A stretch of DNA of 64,000 bases from Actinomadura madurae (GCF_900115095.1 NZ_FOVH01000002.1:310001-374000), one strand, 5' to 3'; counted from the first letter of the stretch, positions 47,571 through 56,778 are shown. Notes: generated by a model from the letters alone, not told the origin. Numbers and translations: made by a program.

Positions 47571-47604
47571 GAAGGAGGCGAGGAGCGGACTCCTCGCCTC
47601 CTTC
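47571..47604. terminator. Strong bidirectional terminator after galT
   Basis: GAAGGAGGCGAGGAG pairs perfectly with CTCCTCGCCTCCTTC (15 bp) around the tetraloop CGGA, followed by GTTC. It lies 17 bases after the galT stop and before the convergent GH2 stop at 47636. It is the longest perfect hairpin I noticed in the window. Confidence 0.85.
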
Positions 47605-47635
47605 GTTCAGGCGTTCGTGCTACTCGCCGGGGGTG

Positions 47636-50110
47636 CTACTCGCCGGCCCCGGCGAGCTTCGCCACCTCCTCGGCCGACAGCGCCCGGTCGAACAGGCGCA
47701 CCGAGTCGACCGCGCCGGGCCAGAAGTCGACGGGGTTGCCGCCGAACTTGGCCCGTCCGATCACTGTGTGGCCGGTGGAGGCGGTCCCGAGGCACGCCTC
47801 GGCGGCGCCGGCCTTCTGGCCGTTGACGTACAGCGTCAGCGCCCCGGACGCCGCGTCGCGGACGCCCGTCAGGTGGTACCACTGCCCGGTCTGCGGTGCC
47901 GCGGGAGCCAGCGCCCGGACGCCGGCGAAGCTGAACGCGAACCGGTTGTCGGCTCCCGAGTACTGCAGGAAGAAGGCGCTGTTGCTCGGGCCGTCCTGGC
48001 TGACCGCGGTCGCGAACGAGCCGAGGCGGTCCAGCTTCACCCAGGCGGAGACGCTGTAGCCGCCCGCGGTGTCGAGGATCGCGGCACCGGTGTCGGCGAA
48101 CTGGTCCGAGCCGTTGAACTGCAGGCCGGGACCGTCGTGGCCGGTCGTCCACTGCGGCCCGCCGACCAGCGTGGCGTCGTGGTCCCCGACCTCGTCGGCG
48201 GTCGTGGTGCCGGAGCCCTCGCTGAACGGGTAGAAGCTCACGCCGGCGAGCCCGGGAGTGCCCGGCGGCTCGTCGCCGCCGCCGGACGACGGCTTCGCCG
48301 CGATGACCGCCCGGTTGGCCGCGCGGACCTTGGCGGCGTCCATCTTCGGCACCTGCCGGTCGTAGGTGAAGAGGCCGTTGACCTCCTTCTCCACGTCGGT
48401 GATCTGCGTGTAGACCGACCCGGACAGGCCGCACTTGACGACGAGCTTGCGCACCCCGTCCTGCACCTCGGTGTAGCGGCGGGTCAGCGTCGCCGAGTCG
48501 GGCGCCATCTCGTAGGCGAAGCTGCCCGCGGGGTCGAACTCGTGGCCGTCGACCTTGAGGCCGAGGCCGCCGTACTCGCCGGCGACGGTGGCCCGGTGGC
48601 CGCGCGGGATCGGCGGAGAGCCGGGCCCCACGTAGGTGTGGTCGTCATAGATGTCGCCCTCGCCGTTGTCCGGCAGCGAGTCGCAGCAGTTGACGCCGCT
48701 GTCGGCGTTGACGAGCCGGCTCGGGTCCCAGCCCTTGACCGTGTCGGCGACCCGCTTGGGCTCGTACTCGCCCCAGCCCTCGTTGAACGGCACCCACATG
48801 ACCACCGACGGGTGGGCGTCGTGCTGCCGCACCATGTCCTGCATCTCGGTCTCGAACTGCTGCTTGTCCGCCGCGGGCGGGTTGTGGCCGCCGAACATGG
48901 CGGGCATGTCCTGCCAGACGAGCAGCCCGAGCCGGTCGGCCCAGTAGAACCAGCGGTCCGGCTCGACCTTCATGTGCTTGCGGACCATGTTGAAGCCGAG
49001 CTTCTTGTGCTCGACCAGGTCGAACTTGAGCGCCTCGTCGGTCGGGGCCGTGTAGACGCCGTCCGGCCAGTAGCCCTGGTCGAGGGTGCCGACCTGCGGG
49101 ACGAACTTGCCGTTGAGCAGCATGCGGGTCTTGCCGTCGTCGCCCTTGCCGAGGCTGATCGAGCGCATGCCGAAGTAGGAGCCGACCTCGTCCACGACCC
49201 GGCGGCCGTCCCGGAGCCGGATCTTCAGCGTGTAGAGGTACGGGTCGTCGGGCGTCCACAGGTGCGGGCGGGGGATCCGGAGTGAGAGCTCGTCCCCGGC
49301 CTTGCCCGTCACCTTGCCCACCGGCTTGCGCCCCGCGTACGCGACCGCCTCCACCGTCGCGCCGGACGCTCCGGGCGCGTGCGCGGTGAGGCGGAGCCTC
49401 TTGCCGGCCAGGTCCGGGGTCATCGTGAGGTCCTCGACGTGGCCCGCGGAGACCGGCTCCATCCACACGGTCTGCCAGATGCCGGACGCCGGGGTGTAGA
49501 AGATCCCGTCGCCGGGCTTGCGCTGCTTGCCGACGGCCTGGCGGCCGATGTCGGTGGGGTCCTCCACGCCGACGATCAGCTCCTGCGCGCCGCCGGGCTT
49601 GAGGGCGTCGGTGACGTCCGCGGAGAACGCGGTGAAGCCGCCGGTGTGCGCGGCCACCTGGCGGCCGTTCACGTACACCGTGGCCTTGTAGTCCACGGCG
49701 CCGAACCGCAGGACCAGCCGCTGGCCGCGCGTCCGCCAGTCGCGGGGGACGGTGAACGTGCGCCGGTACCACATGTTGTGGACGTCGCGGGCGATGCCGG
49801 AGAGCGCGGACTCCACCGGGTAGGGGACGAGGATCCGCTCGTCGAGGGTCTTGCCCACGGGGGGCTGCTCACCCGCGGTGGCGCCGGCGAACTGCCAGAC
49901 GCCGTTGAGGTTCTGCCACCGCGTCCGGGTGAGCTGGGGACGCGGGTAGTCGGGCAGGGCGTTGCGGGGACCGACCTCGTGGGTCCAGGGGGTGGTGAGC
50001 GGTGGCGTCTTCGGCTGCCAGCCGTCGGCGGATGCCGGTGGCAGCGCGACCGCGCTCACGATGGCCGTGAGAAGCGCGATCAGCAGGGTGGGATGGCGAC
50101 GCACATGCAA
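47636..50110 (-). CDS. Secreted GH2-family glycosidase with C-terminal LamG domain
   Basis: An 824-residue exported enzyme, beta-galactosidase/beta-glucuronidase-like. A signal peptide (RRHPTLLIALLTAIVSAVAL) ends near PPASA. A sugar-binding jelly roll (about 65-200, WQNLNGVWQFAG) is followed by an Ig-like domain and the GH2 barrel with acid/base Glu in WVPFNEGWGE and a probable nucleophile in VAGEYGG. The LamG/concanavalin-like domain (about 640-815) has FYPFSEGSGTTTADEVGDHD and LYVNGQKAG. The TTG at 50110 has GGAG 7 bases before it; GTG 50104 is possible. Next to the galactose operon it may release galactose outside the cell (inference). The upstream DNA is AT-rich for this genome. Confidence 0.88.
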   Translation of the reverse strand: MHVRRHPTLLIALLTAIVSAVALPPASADGWQPKTPPLTTPWTHEVGPRNALPDYPRPQLTRTRWQNLNGVWQFAGATAGEQPPVGKTLDERILVPYPVESALSGIARDVHNMWYRRTFTVPRDWRTRGQRLVLRFGAVDYKATVYVNGRQVAAHTGGFTAFSADVTDALKPGGAQELIVGVEDPTDIGRQAVGKQRKPGDGIFYTPASGIWQTVWMEPVSAGHVEDLTMTPDLAGKRLRLTAHAPGASGATVEAVAYAGRKPVGKVTGKAGDELSLRIPRPHLWTPDDPYLYTLKIRLRDGRRVVDEVGSYFGMRSISLGKGDDGKTRMLLNGKFVPQVGTLDQGYWPDGVYTAPTDEALKFDLVEHKKLGFNMVRKHMKVEPDRWFYWADRLGLLVWQDMPAMFGGHNPPAADKQQFETEMQDMVRQHDAHPSVVMWVPFNEGWGEYEPKRVADTVKGWDPSRLVNADSGVNCCDSLPDNGEGDIYDDHTYVGPGSPPIPRGHRATVAGEYGGLGLKVDGHEFDPAGSFAYEMAPDSATLTRRYTEVQDGVRKLVVKCGLSGSVYTQITDVEKEVNGLFTYDRQVPKMDAAKVRAANRAVIAAKPSSGGGDEPPGTPGLAGVSFYPFSEGSGTTTADEVGDHDATLVGGPQWTTGHDGPGLQFNGSDQFADTGAAILDTAGGYSVSAWVKLDRLGSFATAVSQDGPSNSAFFLQYSGADNRFAFSFAGVRALAPAAPQTGQWYHLTGVRDAASGALTLYVNGQKAGAAEACLGTASTGHTVIGRAKFGGNPVDFWPGAVDSVRLFDRALSAEEVAKLAGAGE

Positions 50111-50246
50111 CGGACAACTCCAATCCGTTCGAAGCCGTCGGGGGGTCTTCGCCGACCAAGCATGAGCGGTTTAGAGCGAAGTTGCAATAATATGATCGAA
50201 TCTTTTCGAACCTGCGGAGACGTCGCTCACCAGCCCGCGCGCGGGG

Positions 50247-51197
50247 TCACCACCGGGCGATGAGCGGCGTGTCCGCTTCGTGCCGCCGCCAGGCTTCGGT
50301 GAGCCGGGCCAGGCGGGTGGGGGCGGCGATGCCGAGCACGGTTGCGATCTTGCCGTTGGCGAGGTCGAACGCCACCATGCCGCTGACCCGGTCGCCGAAC
50401 ACGACGAGGAGAGCGGGCGTGCGGTTGACAAGCGCGTAGTGGATGGCGGGCGCGCCGCCGAGCCGCCGTTGCGCGGATGCGGGCTGGAAGCCGGCCCGTG
50501 CGATGGCGGCGATGCCCTGCGGGGTGTCGTAGCGCAGCAGCGTCCTGGTCAGGCCGGCGCCGTCGGAGACCGCGGTCGCGTCGTCGGTGAGCAGCGCCAT
50601 CAGCCGTTCGGTGCGGCCCGAGGAGGCGGCGGCGAGGAACTCCTCGACGATCCTGCGGGCGGACGCGGCATCGGCTTCGCCGCCGCGGCGGCGCGCGGTG
50701 GTGATGCGGCGCCGGGCCCGGTGCAGGTGCTGCTGGCTCGTGGATTCGGTGATGTCGAGGATCTCGGCGATCTCGGCATGGCTGTAGGAGAACGCTTCGC
50801 GCAGGAGGTAGACGGCCCGCTCGGGCGGTGACAGTCGCTCCATGAGGGTCAGCACGGCCAAAGAGACCGCTTCGCGCTGCTCGGCGGTGTCGGCCGGGCC
50901 GAGCATCGGGTCGCCCTCCAGAAGAGGTTCGGGCAGCCAGGCGCCGACGGTGCGTTCGCGGCGGGCCCGTGCCGAGCGGAGCCGGTCGAGGCACAGGTTG
51001 GTGACGACCTTGGTCAGCCATGCCTCCGGCACCTCGATCCGCCGCCGGTCGGCCGCCTGCCAGTGCAGGAACGCGTCCTGCACGGCGTCCTCGGCGTCGG
51101 CGGCCGAGCCCAGCAGCCGGTAGGCCAGCGAGGCCAGCCGGTTCCGGCTGGCCTCGAACCGGCCGGCGTCGAAGCGATCGGCGGCGGTCTCGTCCAC
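50247..51197 (-). CDS. ECF41-type RNA polymerase sigma factor (SigJ-like)
   Basis: About 316 residues. GTG 51197 is my choice; TTG 51206 would add three. Sigma region 2 (about 10-80, SLAYRLLGSAADAEDAVQDA) and region 4 (about 120-175, LSPPERAVYLLREAFSYSHA) are followed by a SnoaL-like C-terminal domain (about 190-300) typical of ECF41. The linker motif WLPEPL that defines ECF41 is present. The C-terminal DGGGK motif is altered to SDGAGL, and the NPDKL motif is replaced by APTRL. ECF41 factors lack an anti-sigma gene; this tail does the regulation and binds core polymerase. It is co-transcribed after an oxidoreductase, the usual partner class of this group. Confidence 0.88.
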   Translation of the reverse strand: MDETAADRFDAGRFEASRNRLASLAYRLLGSAADAEDAVQDAFLHWQAADRRRIEVPEAWLTKVVTNLCLDRLRSARARRERTVGAWLPEPLLEGDPMLGPADTAEQREAVSLAVLTLMERLSPPERAVYLLREAFSYSHAEIAEILDITESTSQQHLHRARRRITTARRRGGEADAASARRIVEEFLAAASSGRTERLMALLTDDATAVSDGAGLTRTLLRYDTPQGIAAIARAGFQPASAQRRLGGAPAIHYALVNRTPALLVVFGDRVSGMVAFDLANGKIATVLGIAAPTRLARLTEAWRRHEADTPLIARW

Positions 51198-51215
51198 GGG
51201 GACCAACCTAGGCGG

Positions 51216-52427
51216 CTACGTGGCCGACTTCGCGGCGGACACCATCGCCTGCTCGGCGGGCGCGGCGGTCAGGCGGCGCCTGCGCAGGGGCATGCCGAAC
51301 GTCGGATGCGAGGTGCCCCACAGCGCGCCCCTTTGAAGGCTCTCCTTGATCCCCACGGCCATGCGGCCGCCCATGTACTTCGTCCTCGCCTGCCCGGCAC
51401 CGTCGATCAGCTGAAGTATCCCGTCCCTCCGTCCGAGGCTTATGGCGTTGTACCGGTAGACCAGCTTGGTGTTCGCGATATCGCGGCCGGTCAGCCTTCC
51501 CACGATCGCCTCGATGGCCTGCCGGGCGGTGTAGCCGACCGAACCGCAGTTCATCGGCAGTTGAAGGCCGTTGTCACCGAGGGTGTAGACGCTGTCGCCG
51601 ACGGCGTAGACGTCCGGGTGCGAGACCGACCGCATGGTGCGATCGACGACGACCTGACCGTCCTCGGTGACCTCAAGACCGCCCGCGGCCGCGACGGGAC
51701 TGACCGCGAACCCGGCCGTCCACACGGTCGCGTCGGACGCCAGGACGGTGCCGTCGGCGCACCGCACCCGCGTGGCCTCGACGGCCTCGACGCCGGCGTG
51801 CTCGACAACGGCGACTCCCAGCCGGTCGCAGGCCCGGCGCAGGTGGCCGCGGGCCCCGGGGGAGAGCCGGGCCCCCAGCTCGCCGCGGGCGACAAGCGCC
51901 ACCGACAGGCCGTGCCGGGACTCGGCGATCTCGGTGGCGGTCTCGATGCCCGTCAACCCGTCGCCGACGACCAGCACCCGCCCGCCTCCGCCCCGCCTTT
52001 CCAGGTGATCCAGGCGCTCGCGCAGGCGCAGCGCCGAGGGCCGTCCGGCGACGTCGAAGGCGTGCTCTGCCACGCCGGGGACGCGTTGGTCGGCGACGTG
52101 GCTGCCGAGCGCGTATAGCAGCGTGTCGTAGCCGACCTCGCCGCCTCCGTCGGCGTCGGCCACGGCGACGACCTTGCGTTCAGGGTCGATGGCCGTGACA
52201 CGGGCCACGCGCAGCCGAATATCCGTGCCCGCGAAGACGTCGGTGAGCTTCGGAGCCTCGATCTCCCGGCCGGCCGCCAGCTGGTTCAGCCGCTGCCGCT
52301 GGACGAAGTCCTCCACGGCGTTGATCACGGTGATCTCGATGTCCGCCGGGGAGAGCCGGCGGGCCAGGTTCCCGGCCACGTAGGCCCCGGCATAGCCGGC
52401 GCCGAGGACGACGATGCGGTGCTTCAT
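51216..52427 (-). CDS. NDH-2-like FAD-dependent pyridine nucleotide oxidoreductase
   Basis: A 403-residue flavoenzyme. ATG 52427 follows AGGAG. An FAD-binding start (RIVVLGAGYAGAYVAGNLAR) and a second dinucleotide fold (GRVLVVGDGLTGIETATEIA) are followed by the second FAD contact PDVYAVGDSVYTL. The C-terminal part, with GRRDGILQLIDGAGQARTKY and KYMGGRMAVGIKES, is amphipathic as in type II NADH dehydrogenases that sit on the membrane surface. Partner and target of the downstream ECF41 sigma factor are inferred from gene order. A CRP-like palindrome lies 76 bases upstream. Confidence 0.88.
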   Translation of the reverse strand: MKHRIVVLGAGYAGAYVAGNLARRLSPADIEITVINAVEDFVQRQRLNQLAAGREIEAPKLTDVFAGTDIRLRVARVTAIDPERKVVAVADADGGGEVGYDTLLYALGSHVADQRVPGVAEHAFDVAGRPSALRLRERLDHLERRGGGGRVLVVGDGLTGIETATEIAESRHGLSVALVARGELGARLSPGARGHLRRACDRLGVAVVEHAGVEAVEATRVRCADGTVLASDATVWTAGFAVSPVAAAGGLEVTEDGQVVVDRTMRSVSHPDVYAVGDSVYTLGDNGLQLPMNCGSVGYTARQAIEAIVGRLTGRDIANTKLVYRYNAISLGRRDGILQLIDGAGQARTKYMGGRMAVGIKESLQRGALWGTSHPTFGMPLRRRRLTAAPAEQAMVSAAKSAT

Positions 52428-52502
52428 GCGCTGCTCCTGTCGGTTCGTTCTGCTCTCGCTGACTTGAGCGAGACAGCACCCCGATACCTGACAGGCACCG
52501 CA

Positions 52503-52518
52503 TGTGGCATGAGTCACA
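52503..52518 (-). promoter_or_regulatory. CRP/GlxR-like palindrome
   Basis: On the minus strand TGTGA-CTCATG-CCACA matches 9 of 10 half-site bases of the TGTGA-N6-TCACA consensus for CRP-family regulators. It lies 76 bases before the oxidoreductase start. A 7-bp hairpin (TCTCGCT/AGCGAGA, 52454-52473) sits between it and the gene. A role in cAMP-dependent control is possible. Confidence 0.4.
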
Positions 52519-52621
52519 CACGGCACCGAGGGCGGCCCCAGTCGCCCGCGAGGCGGTCATTACCCGCGGCCAGTCCCCCGCGCGCCCGCCTGAGACGGTC
52601 AGCACTTGTCGCCGTTCTGGC

Positions 52622-53989
52622 CTACTCGGCGGGTAGCGGCTCGGCAGGGCGCTTGTCCTCGGTGAACTCCAGCTCCGGGGGTGGGAGCCGGAAGAATCTC
52701 GTCAGGTACGCCAGGTAGGCGACGCCGAGCGCGAGCCAGACCATGCCGAGGATCTGGGCTCGTCCATCGAGGTGGAACAGCAGCCACAGGTCCACCAGCG
52801 CGCCGACCGTGGGGACCAGGACGCCGGTCAGGACGCGGCCGCCCGCGCCGGAGCGGCGGTTGCGGACGAACATCGCGATGACGCTCAGGTTCACGCACGT
52901 GAATGCCACGAAGGCACCGAAGTTGATGAACGACGTCGAGGTGGCGACGCTCAGCCGGAGCGCGATGAGGCCGACCGCGCCGGTGAGCAGGATGTTGAAG
53001 GCCGGGGTTCGGAAACGCGGGTGGATATAGCCGAACAGCCGGCGCGGCAGGACCGAGTCCCGGCCCATCGCGAACAGCAGGCGTGACCCGCTGGCCTGCG
53101 CCGCGATCCCGGAGGCGCACTGCGCCACGACCAGACCCGCGAGGAAGATCGAGGAGAACAGGTCACCGCCGATCGTCATGGCGATCTCGAACGCCGCCGA
53201 ACTGGAGTCCTCGAACGCGCTGCCCGGATGGGCCAGCTGCGTGGTGTACGCGACCGTGACGAAGATGGCCCCGCCTATCAGCGCGATCAGAAGGATCGCG
53301 CGCGGCATCGTGCGTTTGGGATCGACGGTCTCCTCGGTGAGGGTGGTGACCGCGTCGAAGCCGAGGAAGGAGTACGCCGCGACGGCCGCCCCGCCCGAGA
53401 TGCCGGAGAAGGTCGCCCCGTCGTGGAAGAACGGTGTCCCCGAGGCGAGCGCCGAGGCGCCGTCCACATCGACGGCGTGCCGCAGTGACAGCAGCACGAA
53501 GATCGCGATGACCAGGATCTGGAAGACCATGAGCAGGTTGTTGGTGCGCTCCGCGGTCTTGATCCCCAGCAGGTTCAGCACCGTGGTCACGGCGATGTAG
53601 GCGAGGATCCACGTCCAGCCCGGCACGCCGGGGAACTTGGCCTGCAGGTACGCCCCGCCGATCAGCCAGATGACCATCGGCAGGAAGAAGTAGTCCAGTA
53701 GCGTGGCCCAGCCCACGAGGAAGCCGAGGCGAGGCTCGATCGCGCGCCGTACGTACGTGTACGCCGAGCCGGCCACCGGGTACGCCGCCGCCATGCGTCC
53801 GTAGCTGTAGGCGGTGAAGAGCATCGCGACGAGCGCGAGCAGGTAGGCCGTCGGCACGACGCCGTTCGTCGTGGTCGCCACGACCCCGAACGTGCCGAGG
53901 ACGATCAGCGGCGTCATGTACGCCAGGCCGAACAGGACGACCGATCTCAGGGTCAGGCTGCGCTTGAGCGGACGGGGGTGGGTGTCCAT
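52622..53989 (-). CDS. APC-family amino acid/polyamine permease
   Basis: A 455-residue transporter with 12 predicted helices. Signatures are SVVLFGLAYMTPLIVLGTFG (helix 1 with the G-x-G unwound part), PVAGSAYTYVRRAIEPRLGF, SFLGFDAVTTLTEETVDPKR and GSRLLFAMGRDSVLPRRLFG. It looks like the putrescine/amino-acid importers (PuuP-like) of the APC superfamily. The carbon-nitrogen hydrolase upstream (54023) is on the same strand with a 33-base gap, so an imported amine, amide or nitrile could be its substrate (inference). Confidence 0.9.
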   Translation of the reverse strand: MDTHPRPLKRSLTLRSVVLFGLAYMTPLIVLGTFGVVATTTNGVVPTAYLLALVAMLFTAYSYGRMAAAYPVAGSAYTYVRRAIEPRLGFLVGWATLLDYFFLPMVIWLIGGAYLQAKFPGVPGWTWILAYIAVTTVLNLLGIKTAERTNNLLMVFQILVIAIFVLLSLRHAVDVDGASALASGTPFFHDGATFSGISGGAAVAAYSFLGFDAVTTLTEETVDPKRTMPRAILLIALIGGAIFVTVAYTTQLAHPGSAFEDSSSAAFEIAMTIGGDLFSSIFLAGLVVAQCASGIAAQASGSRLLFAMGRDSVLPRRLFGYIHPRFRTPAFNILLTGAVGLIALRLSVATSTSFINFGAFVAFTCVNLSVIAMFVRNRRSGAGGRVLTGVLVPTVGALVDLWLLFHLDGRAQILGMVWLALGVAYLAYLTRFFRLPPPELEFTEDKRPAEPLPAE

Positions 53990-54022
53990 GGACGGCTCCG
54001 TGGGGTGATGCGAGGGACGGGC

Positions 54023-54913
54023 TCAGTTGGTCGCGGGCGGGTGATGGCCCGCCGGGTGCCACCGCCGAGGGTCGATGCGGCCTTCGTACAGCGGCAGTTC
54101 GATGGGGGAGTCCGCGTCGGTGAACTGGTCCCACATGCGGTTCACTCCGGCCGTGCCGTGCGTGCGGACGCGGGTGACCTCGTCCAGGTCCAGCACGTCG
54201 GTGAGGACGGCGGGGGCGTCGCCGGGGGCCTCGGCGCGTACGGCGCCCTCCGGGTCGACCACCAGCGAGTGCCCGGTGCCGGCCGGTCCGGCGGTGTTCA
54301 CGCTCGCGACGAAGACCTGGTTGGCGATGGCGGCGGCACGTACGAGCACCAGTTCCTGCGCCCGGTCCTCGGTCGTGGTCATCACCGGGTTGACGATCAG
54401 CTCGGCGCCCATCCAGGCCAGGTGGCGGGCGACCTCGGGGAACCAGATGTCGTAGCAGATCGCGAAGCCGACCCGGCCGCCGCCGTCGAGGTCGAAGACG
54501 ACGAACCGGTCACCGGGGTCGTACGGCTCGTACGGCCGCCAGGGGAAGATCTTCCGGTACGACGCGGCGAGGCGGCCCTCGGGAGAGAAGGCGAGCGCGG
54601 TGTTGAACAGCTCGCCGTTCGTGCCGCGTTCGACGACGCTGCCCGGCAGCAGCCAGATCCCGAGCTCGCGCGCCAACTCGGCGAGCTCCGCCCTTCGCGG
54701 CCCGTCCAGCGGCTCGGCGGCGTCCCGCACCTGCTGCCGCACGTGCCCGCGCGTGGTGTCCACGCCGCACAGGTGCAGCTCCGGGTACACCAGGACGCGC
54801 GTTCGCCGGAACCGGCCGAGCAGGTCCCGGGCCTCGGCGGCGAAATCGGCGAAAGGCGCCGTGAGCAGGCGCGGCGGCACCTGCGCGAGCGTGATGGGCA
54901 GTGGTCGGGCCAC
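54023..54913 (-). CDS. Carbon-nitrogen hydrolase (nitrilase superfamily amidohydrolase)
   Basis: A 296-residue enzyme with the nitrilase catalytic triad: Glu45 in VYPELHL, Lys121 in YRKIF and Cys153 in AICYDIWFPE. It hydrolyses an amide or N-carbamoyl bond. GTG 54913 has AGAGAGG upstream; an in-frame start at 54955 would lie on the promoter. TTGGAT, 17 bases, TATTTT (54972-54944, minus strand) is a good promoter. It is followed by an amino acid/amine permease and faces a GntR regulator, so the three form a probable uptake-and-hydrolysis unit. Confidence 0.9.
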   Translation of the reverse strand: MARPLPITLAQVPPRLLTAPFADFAAEARDLLGRFRRTRVLVYPELHLCGVDTTRGHVRQQVRDAAEPLDGPRRAELAELARELGIWLLPGSVVERGTNGELFNTALAFSPEGRLAASYRKIFPWRPYEPYDPGDRFVVFDLDGGGRVGFAICYDIWFPEVARHLAWMGAELIVNPVMTTTEDRAQELVLVRAAAIANQVFVASVNTAGPAGTGHSLVVDPEGAVRAEAPGDAPAVLTDVLDLDEVTRVRTHGTAGVNRMWDQFTDADSPIELPLYEGRIDPRRWHPAGHHPPATN

Positions 54914-54943
54914 GGTCGTCCGCCTCTCTCTGGGCCTGGAAGG

Positions 54944-54972
54944 AAAATAGAGCAAAATGAGCAGTTATCCAA
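54944..54972 (-). promoter_or_regulatory. Probable housekeeping promoter of the nitrilase-family gene
   Basis: On the minus strand TTGGAT (54972-54967), a 17-base spacer and TATTTT (54949-54944) form a -35/-10 pair 31 bases before the start. The AT-rich patch stands out in this GC-rich DNA. The divergent GntR regulator at 55017 could act here. Confidence 0.5.
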
Positions 54973-55016
54973 GAGGCCGGAGCCGGGACCTCCCCCGGCA
55001 TGGCTAGAGTGGGCGC

Positions 55017-55775
55017 ATGCCCGTCCCTCCCGACGCACCCGAGCCGGGCGACCGCGCGACCACCGAAAGGCTTCGCGCGCCGGCGCTCAGCGGCATCCGG
55101 CGGCTCTCGGCGCTGGAGACGGTGCGGGCCCGGATCGCCCTCGCGGTCGACCTCGGGCTGCTGGCGCCGGGGGAGCGCCTTCCCGGCAATGACCAGATCG
55201 CCCGGGCCCTCGACGTCGCGGAGATCACCGTGCGGCGGGCGCTCGTCTCGCTCTGCGAGGACGGGCTACTCGAACGGCGGCGCGGCCGGAACGGCGGGAC
55301 ACTCGTCGCCGCGCACCCCAGGCGGCAGGCCGTCAAGGCCATGAACGCCTACCGGTCCGCCGCCGCCGACGTGCACCGGCTGATCGACCACCGCCTGGCC
55401 CTAGAATGCGGCATCGCCTACCTCGCCTCCCGCGACGCCGGCGATGCGGCCGTCGCGGCCCTCGACGACCTCGTCGCGGAGATGGACCGGGCGGCGAACT
55501 GGGCGGAGTTCCACGGCTGCGACGAGCGGTTCCACCTCGCCGTCGCCGCCGCGACCGGCGCCCCGGCGGCCGTCGAGCCGTACGGCGCGGTGCTGCGCGA
55601 GCTGTACCACTACTACCTGCCGTACCCGCTCGAGACGCTGCGACGGTCCAACGACGAGCACCGGGCCCTGGTCGAGGCGATCCGCCGGCACGACCCGGCG
55701 GCGGCCGGCATAGCCCACGATCACGTCGTCCAACTCCACCGGACGATGTTCGTCGGCCTGACGCGCGATGCTTGA
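55017..55775 (+). CDS. GntR-family transcription regulator with FCD domain
   Basis: A 252-residue regulator. The winged helix-turn-helix (about 28-95) has LAPGERLPGNDQIARALDVA and EITVRRALVSLCEDGLLER. An FCD domain (about 115-245) follows, with DHRLALECGIAYLASRD, HGCDERFHLAVAAATGAPAA and HDHVVQLHRTM. TAGAGT (55005-55010) lies only 6 bases before ATG 55017, so it is probably leaderless. It stands divergent from the nitrilase/permease pair, which it likely controls. The inducer is unknown. Confidence 0.9.
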   Translation: MPVPPDAPEPGDRATTERLRAPALSGIRRLSALETVRARIALAVDLGLLAPGERLPGNDQIARALDVAEITVRRALVSLCEDGLLERRRGRNGGTLVAAHPRRQAVKAMNAYRSAAADVHRLIDHRLALECGIAYLASRDAGDAAVAALDDLVAEMDRAANWAEFHGCDERFHLAVAAATGAPAAVEPYGAVLRELYHYYLPYPLETLRRSNDEHRALVEAIRRHDPAAAGIAHDHVVQLHRTMFVGLTRDA

Positions 55776-55842
55776 ACGACCGGGTCCCCGATCTCGCGCC
55801 GCCTGCCCCGTCGGGCGATGCCTTCACGTCGAGCCGGGGAGG

Positions 55843-56778
55843 TCATTCACCTGCCGTGATGAAAAGGCACATGTCGGTGTAGTCGAAGGTGATGGCGTAG
55901 GGCTTGAAGAATTCGTGTGTGAAGTTGGCGATCAGATCGAAGCCGAACTGTGCCGACTGGCCCGGGCCGGGGAATCCGGGAAAGACGTTCTCGGCCGCGT
56001 GGCCGGGCATATCGCGCCTGACCCGGGTGCCCAGGCTGATCCGCTCGGGCCTGATCGGAAAGAGCCTGCCCCCTGGCTGTTGGATCGGATGGTCGTAGTC
56101 CACCTCGATACCCGCCCGTTCGGCGATCTCCACCGTGGTGTCGAGGCCGATGCCGATGCCGCCGGTGTCGACGGTGACCATCCGGGGCCCATAGTCGCCC
56201 AGACTGCCCAGCGTGCAAGGGTAATGGTCCCCGGCCAGCCACAGCGGCAGCCGGTCGGCCGGCCGCATGCGCGGGGCGGCCCCGGTCTTGCGCCGCAGAA
56301 CCAGGGTGCGGCCGGCGTAGTTCATCGTGGTCAGGAAGTGGTAGAAGACCGTCGTTCCGAACGCGCCCGCCGTACGCCTTGTCACGCGAACTGCCCGTGC
56401 TTTGGAGGAGCGGTATCGCCCGGGCGAACCGATCTTGCCGGACGTAGCACTCGGCCAGTCGCTGTGCCGAGGTGCCGCCGGGCTCTAGGGCGACAGCCTT
56501 GGACAGGTGCTTCTCCGCGTCGCCGAAGCGGTTGGACAACAGGGCGGTGTATCCGATCTGGGCGTAGGCGTGCGCGTCCTCCGGATCCTCGCGCAGAAGA
56601 CGTCGATAGCCGCGCTCGGCCGCGGCGAACCTGCCCTCCCTGAACAACTGGTCAGGGTCGTCCGCGGAGGCGAACACCGATCTCGGGGCGGACTCCAGCA
56701 GGGGAAGCTCGCACCCGCGGCAACGGCCAGCCCCGCGCGCCTCAGAAACGCGCGTCGGGAATCGGCTGCAGTGGGCAT
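55843..56778 (-). pseudogene. Decayed Tat-exported TPR/aspartic-protease-like gene
   Basis: Three frames must be joined to read one protein. Frame one, from ATG 56778 after AGGAG, gives a twin-arginine signal (ADSRRAFLRRAGLAVAAGAS). Near 56700 a shift leads to a TPR part (LFREGRFAAAERGYRRLLRE, AYAQIGYTALLSNRFGDAEK). Near 56390 a second shift leads to a retropepsin-like part (FYHFLTTMNYAGRTLVLRRK, MVTVDTGGIGIGLDTTVEIA) ending at 55843. The join falls where the first half of the protease fold should be, so an internal deletion is likely too. This gene marks the edge of the catabolic block. Confidence 0.7.
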
